Positions 21,794 to 32,530 of a stretch of DNA of 64,000 bases are shown piece after piece. This DNA is from Talpa occidentalis (lineage: Eukaryota > Chordata > Mammalia > Eulipotyphla > Talpidae). The notes beneath the pieces are model-generated. The model was given only the letters and a program-made list of their open reading frames with translations, was not told the origin of the DNA and ran no database searches. The stretch lies in contig NW_023604295.1 in NCBI RefSeq assembly GCF_014898055.3, positions 73,186,301 to 73,250,300 of the forward strand, written 5' to 3'. Position 1 is the stretch's first letter; each line of letters starts with the position of its first letter. The position numbers were made by a program, and so were the translations under genes.

Positions 21794-22374
21794 TGGTGGA
21801 GGACAGCTGCAAAGGGTGGGCATGGGAAGAAAGCAAACCAAATGTGCCCCTGAGCAGAAACAGTTCCCATGGTTAGGGCAGCGTGGTTCTCAGACATAAT
21901 AGCCTAGTATCTGGCAGAATTTTAGGAGGTTGGTTTGTGGGATCTCTGAGCCCCAGAAAGGTCAGTGACCAAGCAACCCCTGAGCTGGTCATGCTGGTCA
22001 TGGAGCCCACAGAATTTCATTTCCATGAATTGCAAATAGAGTTGACTTGCTATTAAAGTGCAGATGATCTAATAACATCTATCACTTGCATAATAATTGG
22101 CAGTCTTTTTAAGAAAGTTATTTTTTACCAAGTCTCTCTTGTGAGTTTGTAGAGAGTCTCAAAGACTTCAGTATGAATAAGTTTACCAGATAATCATGAA
22201 AAAGACACTGACTCTCTGGGGGTAGGGGAATTAAAGGAAAGACAAGGGGAAGAGGGAAGAAAAGAAAGGAAGTATGCCATCATTTATCATTCATTCTTCC
22301 ATTCTCCTTTCTCTCTGTGCCTAGCATTGCACCAGCACAAAACAAGCATAATCCCTTCATGAATAGCCTAGTAA
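21794..22374. other. Unrecognised non-coding DNA
   Basis: No supported feature. Confidence 0.45.
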
Positions 22375-22397
22375 CAGAGAACATTATTATTATTATT

Positions 22398-22680
22398 TTT
22401 TAAAGATTTATTTATTTATACAAGCACTGGGTACATTCAGAAGCGCCGGAGGGTGAGAGAATGGAGGGTGAGAGAATTCACCAGAGCCAGAGCAGGGAGC
22501 AGAGCAGGCAGAAGACCGAAGTACACTGCTGAGGGGAGCAGCGGGTGGCAGGAGAGGTCTGCGCGCCATGTGGGACCCTCGCCGGGTGGCCGGGGAGCAG
22601 CCGGGGATCAAACCGGCGCTGCAGAGGCTGCGGGCAGCTTTGCAACCTAGTGCTCAACCGCTGCGCAACCGGGGAGGCCC
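22398..22680 (-). repeat. tRNA-derived SINE, young subfamily, with a 15-bp internal duplication
   Basis: Full-length reverse copy. TSD cagagaaca at 22375-22383 and 22681-22689, extendable with one mismatch to include tatta. A perfect tandem 15-mer, ggagggtgagagaat, occupies 22448-22462 and 22463-22477. Confidence 0.94.
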
Positions 22681-22739
22681 CAGAGAACAATATTAAACTA
22701 ATAAACACATATTAGTTGATTGCAAAGCGTTGATCAGGG

Positions 22740-22990
22740 TAGACCTCTGAAGAAGGGAATGTTAATCTCAGACTTGAATGCTAATATGTGCTCAAATCTA
22801 AAATAACAGGTACTATTATTATCCACAGTCAGTTGTTCACTGTCATCATCCATATTTTGTACATGCAGAAACAAATGTATGGGGGAGATTGAAGAGCTGT
22901 CCAACACACACACTGAAATAAAAAATGAATTTGAACCAAGCATCCAGCTCCTGTGTGCTTAACCACTGCACACTGCTATCTCTGAGCTGA
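22740..22990 (-). repeat. MIR SINE, antisense
   Basis: 'caggtactattattatccac', 'gtacatgcagaaacaaatg' and the tRNA-end 'gtgcttaaccactgcacac' follow reverse MIR. The preserved 'cttaaccactgca' fits the MIR tRNA-like head. Confidence 0.75.
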
Positions 22991-23085
22991 ACAGGGAGTA
23001 GAGAATGGTCTGGCCAGTCTCCAAAGCAGAGAAATATGAAAATAAACAAAACTCTCATTCTTGCCTTGATCCACTGAACCCACAG

Positions 23086-23263
23086 GCAGGACAGAATACC
23101 AGAATTGGCATCACTGCAGCTGATATTACTGATTATAAGCTCCAGGATCTCTCACTGAACAAGTTGTCTGAACATGAGCTTTCTGTAAAGAGAATTGCTG
23201 TGGGTGGCCCCAAAGGCAGTGGTCACCTAAAAACTACACATCCTCTTCTCCCATACAAACTGA
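23086..23263 (+). other. Candidate exon-like segment (unproven)
   Basis: An open frame runs 23005-23304. Within it a fair acceptor (pyrimidine-rich text ending in ccacag, 23080-23085) and a strong donor hexamer, GTGAGT (23264-23269), bound a 178-bp segment with no stop in that frame. The encoded peptide has charged, non-repetitive composition but no domain I recognise. No neighbouring exon is visible and no repeat match is evident. It may equally be chance. Confidence 0.2.
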
Positions 23264-23304
23264 GTGAGTATTTCCATCCTTGTGATAGAGACCAAGGACA
23301 GTGA

Positions 23305-23668
23305 GTCAAGAGAAAAAAAAATTAGCATACTATATATGACACTTCCTGCGTGTTAAGATTTTTTAATTGTGTTCAGCTATTTAGGATAATTACACCTAAT
23401 CACATAATTCCTGTAAATTGGTGAAGTGACATAATTTAGATGTTTAACAAGAAATGTAGATTAAATAATTATAATGTATAGCTGCAATTTCTGGATAATG
23501 ACGGGCAAATTTTAAACTTTGCAAAATAGCATAATTCTAGTCTTCATGGAAATGTGTCTCACCATTGTGTTTCCTATTTCTGACCAAGTGCATCAGCTTT
23601 GAAAGTTACATAATGCAAACTTTTGGGCTTCCTTGTTTCTAGAACATCTTAAATATAGACTAATCTTT
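23305..23668. other. Unrecognised non-coding DNA
   Basis: No supported feature. Confidence 0.45.
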
Positions 23669-23835
23669 TTTTTTTAATTGAAGTAAATTCAGATACCCCC
23701 ATCAGGTATTGCCCCTGTAGTGCACCTGCCAACAAATCCCCTGTAGTCCACCACCATAGTCCATTGTGCTTCCTTCCCTGTCTTCTCACCCCTTCCCCAA
23801 ACACTCCCCCTCATATGTTTCAGTTCTATAGTTAG
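23669..23835 (-). mobile_element. L1 3'UTR fragment, antisense
   Basis: T-run followed by 'gtccaccaccatagtccatt', 'gtgcttccttccctgtcttc' and 'tcacccc' parallels the L1 3'UTR at 55470-55530 (ccatcaccacagtcccctgtgctcctcactccc). Only the 3'UTR is present. Confidence 0.65.
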
Positions 23836-24479
23836 CTTCAGAAGGTTAGTTTTTAAACTTGTCTTTATCTGACCCTCAGTTTAGTTACTCTAAAATATAG
23901 AATATTCTTAAGAGATTAGATGCAATTGGGGACTGTGTCTTGATTGAAGTGACTGATCGAGAATACTAAAAACTCTGTGAAAATCAGTAGCAGTTTTGAC
24001 CCTGGAGCTCTCATTCAGGTGTTAACAATTAAGCCATGCAACATATCTTTGGGTGGTCATTGTGTTCCATGTGTTGTGCCCACTAAATGTTGACCATTCT
24101 ATAGAGAGAAGAGTTGAAGAAAGCAAGAGAAGAGAGGAGACGAGTAAGCAGGACATCCCCAACATTGTGAAGTCTTATCAGGAGTACAGCTAAAATAACT
24201 GCCCTTCAACAGGGAGGTTGCCCATCATGGTGACTTTTATGAACACTAGTAATGGAGTGGTGAATGCCAAAGTCAGTGGCAATGTGGGATAGAACACTTA
24301 TTTTAAGAAGTTTTATAGGGAAGAAGAAGTGTGAAATCAAATAGTAATATAAAAAGAGGTGTTAAATATAAGAGATACAGTTCATCCTCCACACTCCTGG
24401 GATAGATTTATTTGAATCCTGATTGGAAACATAATGATAGCAAAACATTACCACAGTCTTTCATGTCAGAGTTTTGTCC
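23836..24479. other. Unrecognised non-coding DNA
   Basis: No supported feature. Confidence 0.45.
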
Positions 24480-24655
24480 ATTATTCTTATTTATTGATCA
24501 CCCCAAACCTAGAAGAATCTGCCATTAGTAAACCCATTGTACAAGTGAAAAACTGAATTTAGAAAGGCTAAATGTCCTGCTCTGGATTGTTTGACTAGTA
24601 AGCAAGAAGAACTTGGGAAAAATTCCAGGTCTGTCTGTCTCAAATACATTCACAT
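24480..24655 (-). repeat. MIR SINE, antisense (diverged)
   Basis: 'cccattgtacaagtgaaaaa', 'ggctaaatgtcctgctctgg' and 'ccaggtctgtctgtctc' fall in reverse MIR order. Confidence 0.6.
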
Positions 24656-25310
24656 GTATTTGTAGAATAATCATAAAAAAGATAAAATTATATGATGATG
24701 AAATTTTCCAGTTACCATGAATCCTGGAGTAGAGATAATCCAATGGACAAGTAGATGGAGAAGACTAACTTTAGAAAGATTTAGGATATTAAGTGACCTG
24801 AAAAGAAAAGCAGGACCAGTCTAGTAAAAGGGAGAGATAAAAGTAGTGCAAAAATGTAAGTTGTGGAAGAGGTGAGTGATGTTTTCAAGTGATCCCTTCT
24901 ATTTCTTTTTAACTCCTTCTATTTCTTTTTCCTCTAATGAGTTAAATTCCCTCTAATGATAGAGCAAAGAGATGGAAGGAACCAAGATTTCACACTGAGT
25001 GGTAAAGGGTGCAAAGTCTTCAAGGGAAACCAGTGAGGGTATTACTATAGAATTATATTTGCCTATCCTTGTTCAGAGTCAGCTTATTGATCATGAACTT
25101 GGGATGGATGTGCAGCTACATGCCAAGAGCTAACCTGATACACTGTGTGGCTTTGCCAGGCAAATGAGAAAGGAGATCAGTGGCACCTTGATGTCAAGAA
25201 CACTGGCTGTTGGCGGCTGTGGTCATGATGAAACTTGGTTGCTAATTTTATTTTTTAGATGGACTATATGCATTTATTATTTTTCTCTGACTTTTTTAAT
25301 CATTATCCTT
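24656..25310. other. Unrecognised non-coding DNA
   Basis: Contains a short tandem duplication of ccttctatttcttttt near 24896-24932. Otherwise nothing recognised. Confidence 0.45.
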
Positions 25311-25345
25311 TATTGTAAGATTTTTATTTATTTTATTTATTTTGC

Positions 25346-25514
25346 CAAGGAGCTGACCCATATATGGCTCAACAGACCTGTGGTGCCTCAGCCACTGCTC
25401 CCCTCAGCAGTGTACTTCAGTAAATCGGCCTGCTCTGTCTCTAGTGAATGCTCTCGCCCTCCACATCTCTGGCCTATACCCCAATTCTTCTATGCAAAAA
25501 TAAAAAAATAAGAA
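25346..25514 (+). repeat. 5'-truncated SINE, old subfamily
   Basis: Begins in the body (ccaaggagctgacccata) and runs to 'ggcctataccccaattcttc' and an A-rich tail. The tRNA head is missing. It is preceded at 25315-25345 by T/A-rich text resembling an inverted SINE tail. Confidence 0.85.
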
Positions 25515-26150
25515 AGTATACACTCAGGAAGTATACATTCTTATTAAACATGTTAACTGAAGTTTCAATGTATAATTAACATAAATAGTTGCTTTTTTTT
25601 TTTTCTATGAGTTCTCCATATCACTGCCTTTTTGGATAAAAAAGAATTTTATATAAAAATATATGTCATCAAGAATCAATGTATATGAAATCTGGACTGA
25701 CTAATTCCTGCAAATTATGATCATAGCTGTTTCGCATACAGTAATGGAAAGAAACATACATTACTGTATGTTTCGCATACAGTAATGGAAAGTAATGGCT
25801 TGCTAAGGCCTGATTCTCAGTTGGCAGAAGCTGGAAAAGAGAACATTAATTAGTCAAAAATAAGTACATAAGGCTGAAATTAGAAGAAAGGGGAGAAAAA
25901 AAACATTATATAGTAAAATGTACATGAGTGGTGTAAAGGGAAGTAATTGGTTATTAAACCAAATGGAAGTGTTTCTGAAAAATAATGATAAATTCCAAAT
26001 GACAAAAACAAAAACATTGCCAAACAGTCATGGAAACACAGAGGATACATAATTAGATTATGAAAAAATACATAATTCTCAGTGACTTAGACTTTGTTTC
26101 TTATAATTTAATAATTCACCATATTTAAAATGGGCATAAACAATTTCTTT
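25515..26150. other. Mostly unrecognised DNA
   Basis: The only structured segment is the repeated palindromic unit at 25729-25792, listed separately. Confidence 0.45.
25729..25792. repeat. Alternating direct and inverted 12-mer (template-switch signature)
   Basis: catacagtaatg occurs at 25735-25746 and 25776-25787, and its exact reverse complement, cattactgtatg, at 25759-25770 between them. The direct copies extend to a perfect 23-mer (25729-25751 and 25770-25792). Confidence 0.95.
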
Positions 26151-26730
26151 CATTTTTTAAACATTGTATTATTTTTATTGAAGTTTCATTTGTTTACAAT
26201 GCAGTATATGATTTAGGCATATATGTGTACATCTGTTCACATGTATGTCTCCACACCACACTCACCACAAAGCACCAGTAATCCTCCACCATCATCTATT
26301 GGACCACTCCTCTGTATGTTTTTACCCACCCCCCAACCCACACCGATCCTCACCAGCTGGTAACCTCAGTTCTGCAGTCAAATTTCTAAGGATTGCTTAG
26401 GTGTAGTTTGGTCAGTTTCTTTGTTTTGTTTCTTTCCATTGCAAATGAGTGAAATCATCCAGTATTTCCCTTTCTGACTTATTTCCATAGCATAGTTCCT
26501 TCCATTTCCATCCATGATGTTGCAAATGACAATATTTCATTTTTATAGCTGAGTAGTGTTTCATTGCGTGTGCGTACCATGTCTTCTTTACCCACTCATC
26601 TGTCACTGAGCACCTGGGTTATTTCCATAACTTGACTGCTGTAAATAGTGCTACAATGACTAAAGGCATGCTCATATCCCTTTGAGTTAGGTTTTGTTTT
26701 TGTATTCCTTGAATAAATGCCTATTTAGCT
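26151..26730 (-). mobile_element. L1 3' end, antisense, 5'-truncated
   Basis: The minus strand encodes a decayed ORF2 C-terminus at 26412-26606, with residues like DEWVKKTWYAHAMKHYSAIK. A 3'UTR occupies 26160-26400. On the plus strand, 'gtgaaatcatccagtatttc' and 'cagtagtgtttcattg'-type text match antisense L1. The element is ancient to intermediate in age. Confidence 0.85.
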
Positions 26731-28538
26731 TTTAATAGATAATAATCTTTCAGAACTTGAGCCATATTCCATATGATAAAAGTGGCTTCTTGGGAAATAA
26801 TAACCAAAGTGGTTATTATTTATATTGTAAAAGTGAATTAGGACTTTCAGATAAGTCTGAATGAGAAAATAAATGTAAGTGTGACTATACCTGTGTGTGC
26901 ACATGAATATGCTCGTGTACGTGTTTGTGTATTTGTAGACTTAATGACACTGGTTTCTTTACAAAGAGATAGTAATCATGTTTTAATTACATACACTATA
27001 ATTATGTGGTCTTCCAGGTAAAATTGGTTGAGTAACAGTAAGCACATAATTGTCATTTGTAGAAGAACCATGATGTGTAATCCAAAAACTGTCCATGTAA
27101 AAATGGTTTTGTAAAAATTATAAAGTAATTTAGAAATAATTTACAAGGGAACATGCTCACAGTTCCCTACATTTCTTTCTTCATATTTCACAGTTATGAT
27201 GGGTATAGTCAACAAGGAACAAAGTGTTTAAGTAAAGAGAGTGTATAAAGTCACATACTTAATAGGAAATGAATTATGGCTGCTTCTGTGTTTCCGAGGC
27301 AGACCGGGGAAGCCATCGTGGGGGCAAGAGAAGCTTCATGGCAGGTCTTATTCATAGCTCTGTGTTGCACATAACCACATCGTGTCCTCTGAGTGCCTGA
27401 GGAAAATAATGGCTCTTCCCTTTTCTGATAGCTCATTTGGAACATATAAAAGCCTTCCTCATCAGGTTGAGAAAATTACATCACTGATAAGTCAACCTTC
27501 TGTACCCTTTGGATCCTACTCTCTAGATAGAAAATGTGGCATTTTTAGACATTAGGACTATTTGGGTTTCTTTTGAATTGCTCTAAGAGCAATTGGGTCT
27601 GATGTGATGGGTTTTTTCCTTATCTCCTGAGCTATGAAGAGCTCTTTTATCATCCCAGCATTTGAGTTGGCAGAGTCCCTGGAATAGGTCAGAAAAAGCT
27701 CCCATGGAGATTTTTATATTATAGCATTGTTAGCTAAATTAATCCTTTTGCCTAGATTTTTTCCCTAAAGAGAAATTTTGTAAAGTTAATTGGAGTGTCA
27801 GGAAAAGAGGTAACAAAAGACAGAACTTCAGCTGGGTCAAATAGGCATATTATCTCAAAAGCAAAAAGATGAATTATGAGGGAGGAGACTCCTTGGCTTT
27901 TAATGCAATCAAAGCTTGAAAAGGAAACTTAATTTCATCTTTTCTGTTCCTTTTCCCTCAAGGTAAGACAGTTCATGAACATTTGGAGAGGGATAGTTTT
28001 TTAATCTTATTTTGTAGTATCTGCAGTGAGAGATATTATATAACCTTTCATAAAGCCTCATGGCTATCAAGTATTTTTCTCAGTAACCTCTTCTAGTCCC
28101 TACATTAACTCCCATATTCTGAAATTGTATCTAATTTTTGCCTAGTCTCTCCTGTAAGGAAACAGAAAAAAATCTTTTTTTTTCCATTTTAAACTTAGCT
28201 ATCCTATTTATAATAACCTTAAACACAGATGACACTGAAAATATACTTCAGTGCACAATTTTAAGGGTATTGGCTACCCAATAGGTGTTGGGTTGAGGTG
28301 ATGTTTATCCACTAAAGCTATTGTATTCCTTTTATATATTGTCTAATTTTTGATACACATAATCCTCATCCCCTATGAAATTATTAACTATTAAGTTTTA
28401 TCCCAGTAGAATTATTGCATGTTTGTCTCATTATATATTTAGCTTAATTCTATTTATTGTGCATTTAAAAATTCATACCTATATATTTTGTTTATATGCA
28501 CCTTGCTCCATCAGAAAGGAGAATGTGAACTGATTTTG
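26731..28538. other. Unrecognised 1.8-kb block without SINEs
   Basis: No named repeat is visible. The segment about 27640-27960 is repeat-free and of mixed complexity, with TTAATT/TAATTG-type cores, and might be regulatory, but nothing proves this. Confidence 0.35.
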
Positions 28539-28551
28539 CCACTAGATGGCA
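28539..28551 (+). promoter_or_regulatory. Candidate CTCF site
   Basis: CCACTAGATGGCA fits all 12 positions of the CTCF core consensus CCASYAGRKGGC. It lies in a SINE-free interval. Occupancy is not shown by sequence alone. Confidence 0.45.
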
Positions 28552-29351
28552 CTGATCTGCCTTTGGAAACTGCTGTCTTGACAAGACATTTCCTTAGTTG
28601 AGAAAAAGTTGTTTTGAAATGGAGAAAATGTATCACTTTTCTTAACTAATGAACTTTTAAGTTGCAGTAAGCTTTTAATATTTGCACATATTTTATATTC
28701 CTTCGAGCAGCCATAAAAGGTTTAGAGATCAACAACAATGTATTACTACTCATTGTCTATGTTTTTTCCCTCCAAATTCATAGTATATTCAGGAAAAGTA
28801 GAAGTCACCATTGAATTTAAATTTTCAGCCTTGCAAAATCTTAATTTTATCTTCTAACAAAACTGTTTCATTCCTTTTTACTGGTTCTAATCAGCTATTA
28901 ATACAATTTAAATTCTTAAGTTATTTTAATAAGAATTGGTTCAGCAAATTTAACTATCACCTTTTTTTTTTTTGAGATAATATGTTTTCTCTTTTTTTTT
29001 TTTAGCTTCCAGTAATAAATCTTATAGCAAAATATGATTGCTTACTTTTTGTCATGCTGACCTGGCTCTGGTTCACTAGGTCTAGGAAGTTAAATTGTAT
29101 CTAATGCAAGATGCATAATAAGAAAATTCTAGTATTCAAAAAAGGCAGATATTTTATCTCCTCTAAAATAATAATCATTATTAAGCATATCCAAAGAAAT
29201 ATTGAAAATATTTGTCTCGGTTCATTCAACTTTAATTTGCCTTTATGTGGATTAATGAAGGATGAGAAATGCAATATAGTAAATTAGTTAAGACTAAGAC
29301 ATGTCCATTACATCATAATGCTCTAAGCAGAGAATCTGCAACAAGGTTCTG
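28552..29351. other. Unrecognised AT-rich DNA
   Basis: Two T runs near 28962-28973 and 28993-29004. No named repeat. Confidence 0.45.
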
Positions 29352-29500
29352 GGTCCTGAAGTACGCATTAGAACTGCCTGTAAAGCTTCTTAAAAGTATA
29401 CCATCAGTCTATATATCATGTCAGAAATTGTTGTGGTTAAAGGTTTTAAAGACTGTTCTAATTTGCAGCCAGAGGTAAGAATTACCAATCCTCAAAGAGG
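29352..29500 (+). repeat. Possible hAT-type MITE (MER5-like), weak
   Basis: 'gtacgcattagaactgcctg' followed by 'taaagcttcttaaaag' parallels the MER5-type 'tgcattagaatcacctggg...cttgttaaaa'. The rest is too diverged to trace. Confidence 0.35.
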
Positions 29501-29559
29501 AATTTGATTCAAGGACATCATCTTATCTAACCACTGCCCCATGGCTAAGCACTCTGCAA

Positions 29560-29745
29560 ACTAGTATCAGTTTGCTTCCGGCATGTTCAATTATTAGATC
29601 TGTGGCCTAAAGTTAGTTACTTACAGTGCTATACTTCAGGTGTCTTAATTACATAATGGATGACAGGAAAGCATCCATTTTATGTGAGATTGTACTAAGG
29701 AATAAATGTGCTAATCCACGTGAAGTGACTGAAATTTAGCTTTCA
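29560..29745 (+). repeat. MIR SINE, sense
   Basis: 'gatctgtggcctaaagttag', 'ttacttacagtgctatactt', 'gtcttaattacataatgga' and 'tgtgagattgtactaagga' follow MIR (ctgtgtgaccttgggcaagttactta ... tcatctgtaaaatgg ... gaggattaaatga). Confidence 0.65.
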
Positions 29746-30454
29746 ATAGTTGAGTTATCTTTATTGCTATTGCAAAGTCATAGCTGCTCTGCATATTGAT
29801 AATTATAAACTTATATTTGCTATATATTAATTTATTATTTATTCTATCAATTTTGCTATATTTATTTTTGTCCTACATGGGCTAAAAGAAACATGGATAA
29901 TAATTTATAAAGATAAAGGCTTGATAAGTAACAATTTTTACAAAAACAACATATTAACAAATCATTTTATGAGCTTCTGAAGTCAATAGGAAATTGGTCA
30001 GAAAAAATATGGATGGTCAGGAATTGATTTTTATTTTTCTCTTTTTGTTTCCTATGATAACTTAATACTTGTTCAGAATTTCTATTTATAAATGTTTAAA
30101 AATTAAATGTATTTTATGTATAAAGGATATACATATTAATATGATCTCTAAGACACTGGACCAGCATCATCAGTGAGACCATAATGAGACGCTTTACAAA
30201 TGAGTAATTTGCTAGTTAAACCTTACTGAATCTTTAAGTCCGTAATGTTTAAACTACATCTAAAATGTTTGCAAAACACATATAATCTCCTGTACTCCTG
30301 TCTTGGGTGACACTGTCATAAATTGAATCCATAGACTACAATTTACTAGCCTCAAATATCTTTCTTTTTTTTAACTGTTGATTGCAGTTCTCTTTAAAAT
30401 TTAGCTCTAGTATCACTAACTTCAAAAAATTCTCACAACAGGCCTCCAATGCAC
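29746..30454. other. Unrecognised AT-rich DNA
   Basis: No supported feature. Confidence 0.45.
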
Positions 30455-30610
30455 TTACTCTAAACTACATCTTTCCACTGTGGGCAATCCACTTAGAGCA
30501 TCCTACTTCTGTTGCTATTTAAGATATATATCTGTTCTATCCCCATCTGAATTGTAAGCAAAAATCCACAACAGGTGTAATTTAGTATTTCGATCCTTTG
30601 CATTACGGAA
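30455..30610 (+). repeat. Possible L2 fragment, sense
   Basis: 'ctctaaactacatctttcca' and 'tatccccatctgaattgtaa' resemble the late L2 3' region (ctgtctccccactagaatgtaagctcc). Weak match. Confidence 0.35.
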
Positions 30611-32299
30611 ACTTTTAATCAGAAATTGATCATGTTGACAATAGTTTCTTCTTTAAGTTGTCCTTAGTATCCTACATATGTTTGCATTAATTAGACTGGA
30701 AAATTCTAGATTATATGCCATCTAACTGAGACTTAGTTAATTTTTTTTTTTTTCATGCTTTACCCAGTAGGTTGGGTAGAGAATGAACCTATACGGCATT
30801 TAGGATGAAACAGAAAAGTTGACCAATCAGAATCATGGAAATTTGGCAACTAGAATCCTTAAAACAAGGTCAACATCAACCTTTAATCCAGTAGCAGCAA
30901 AATCATATTCTGGAAACAATTTATATGCAGAAAGAAATAGAAACTAATTTGTGTATGTATATGCATTTAAAGTTCTATAATTTCTATAATGCATTTATAG
31001 TTCTATAATTGACTGTATGTTTTCTGTGAATGAAAATATTACATGTGACAAGATATCATATGATATCAAATATGGTGCCCCTTTGTTTAGAAACTCAGTC
31101 AATAATTGAATTAAGCAGTTTTTTTTTTTTTTTCTTTTACACTGTGCTTGAAGAATGCATTTCATGATGTTTATTTTCCAGGTCTTAGTCATTTTCTAAA
31201 AGCACACAGAAAGAGAATAGAAAGACTTATTTTGACTTTATAAATTACAGAAGCAAAGTATGTTTTTGATATTTATCAAGAAGTTAATTGAGTGATTCAT
31301 TTGCTGTTTCATCATTATATTGTTATAGCATGTTGATGTGTGATTTAGTTTCCATTAAGTGTTGCTGGAAGATTAATCTAGTTTAAGATGCTGACTAGGC
31401 AAGCAAAATGTTCACTCACTGCAAGCATTCTTATAATTAATTTAGCAGCTCAGATAAATAAAGAGAATTTTATAGAAGCACAGACAACATGATATGATTG
31501 GTCTCTGAAGAAATACATTTTAAATAGTAATTTATTGATTTATAGCTGATATTTGGAGGGGATAAGAAAACCTCCCAATAGATGTTCAACCATGGCATGT
31601 TATCTGAACTTACAGTATTTTTAAATTTGCATTACCCAAAATGATTGAGGACAATACATGTTAAATAGTGCAGGACATTACTGACTTGTAATGGCAAAAT
31701 AAGTGAATGGTAGTGATTTTATAAAATCCATTGTTATTTCATATGCAGGAAGGAGACCACTATTCCTCTCAAAGTTATAGATCAAGATTGAGAGAGGAGA
31801 TATTTAGTTAAAATTCCCACATTTCTAGGTATGCCTCTTTTTGTGAAATGGAAAGTATGTGATAACTATACAAGTATTACTCAATGCAAAGTGAGACTTC
31901 TATCATGGGAACATATAACTAAAGTATACCTAGACATACCTGGATTCCAATAGATGTGTTGAAATCCCAAGACATATTTAAGAGTTATATCTAGTATTTG
32001 AGGAATAACAAATGAAAGAGCTTCCCCAATCACAAAACACTATTAGTTTCAAACTACATCTTTGATAATATTCCTGACCCTGTGTATTTAGTTAATGTTT
32101 TAAAGAACAACAAAACACTCAAAAAACAAAACAAAAAAACATGAAATCCAAAGAGGACATAGGAGATCACACTCAAACAGAATCTTTCCTCTACCCTTGT
32201 TTGTTCTATTGGACCCCTGATGACTACCACACTTGAATCATACTCCATTTCCCAATACCAGAAATAAAAATTGGAGAATTGGCATTTATATAAAGCTTT
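30611..32299. other. Unrecognised SINE-free DNA
   Basis: Nearly 1.7 kb with no recognisable family. A small direct duplication (atgcatttaaagttctataat and its diverged copy) lies at 30961-31010. Confidence 0.45.
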
Positions 32300-32530
32300 T
32301 TTACTTTAAACACCAAAGACTATTCTTAGCGTTTTACTGCTATTAGAGCATTCATCCTTGTGGCATCTCTATGGGGTATTTAGTACTATTTTCACAATAT
32401 CATTTTATAGATAAAGAAATTGAGGCAAATAAGATAGCCAACATAACCAGGGTCACACAGCTGTGCAAGTAGTGAAGCCAAAATTCTAACCTCAAGAAAG
32501 TCTGTTTTAGAGACTGTGCTTATGACCAAA
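32300..32530 (-). repeat. MIR SINE, antisense
   Basis: Clear reverse MIR: 'ggtatttagtactattttca', 'attttatagataaagaaatt', 'gaggcaaataagatagcc' and 'ccagggtcacacagctgtgc', ending 'gtctgttttagagactgtgc'. Confidence 0.85.
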
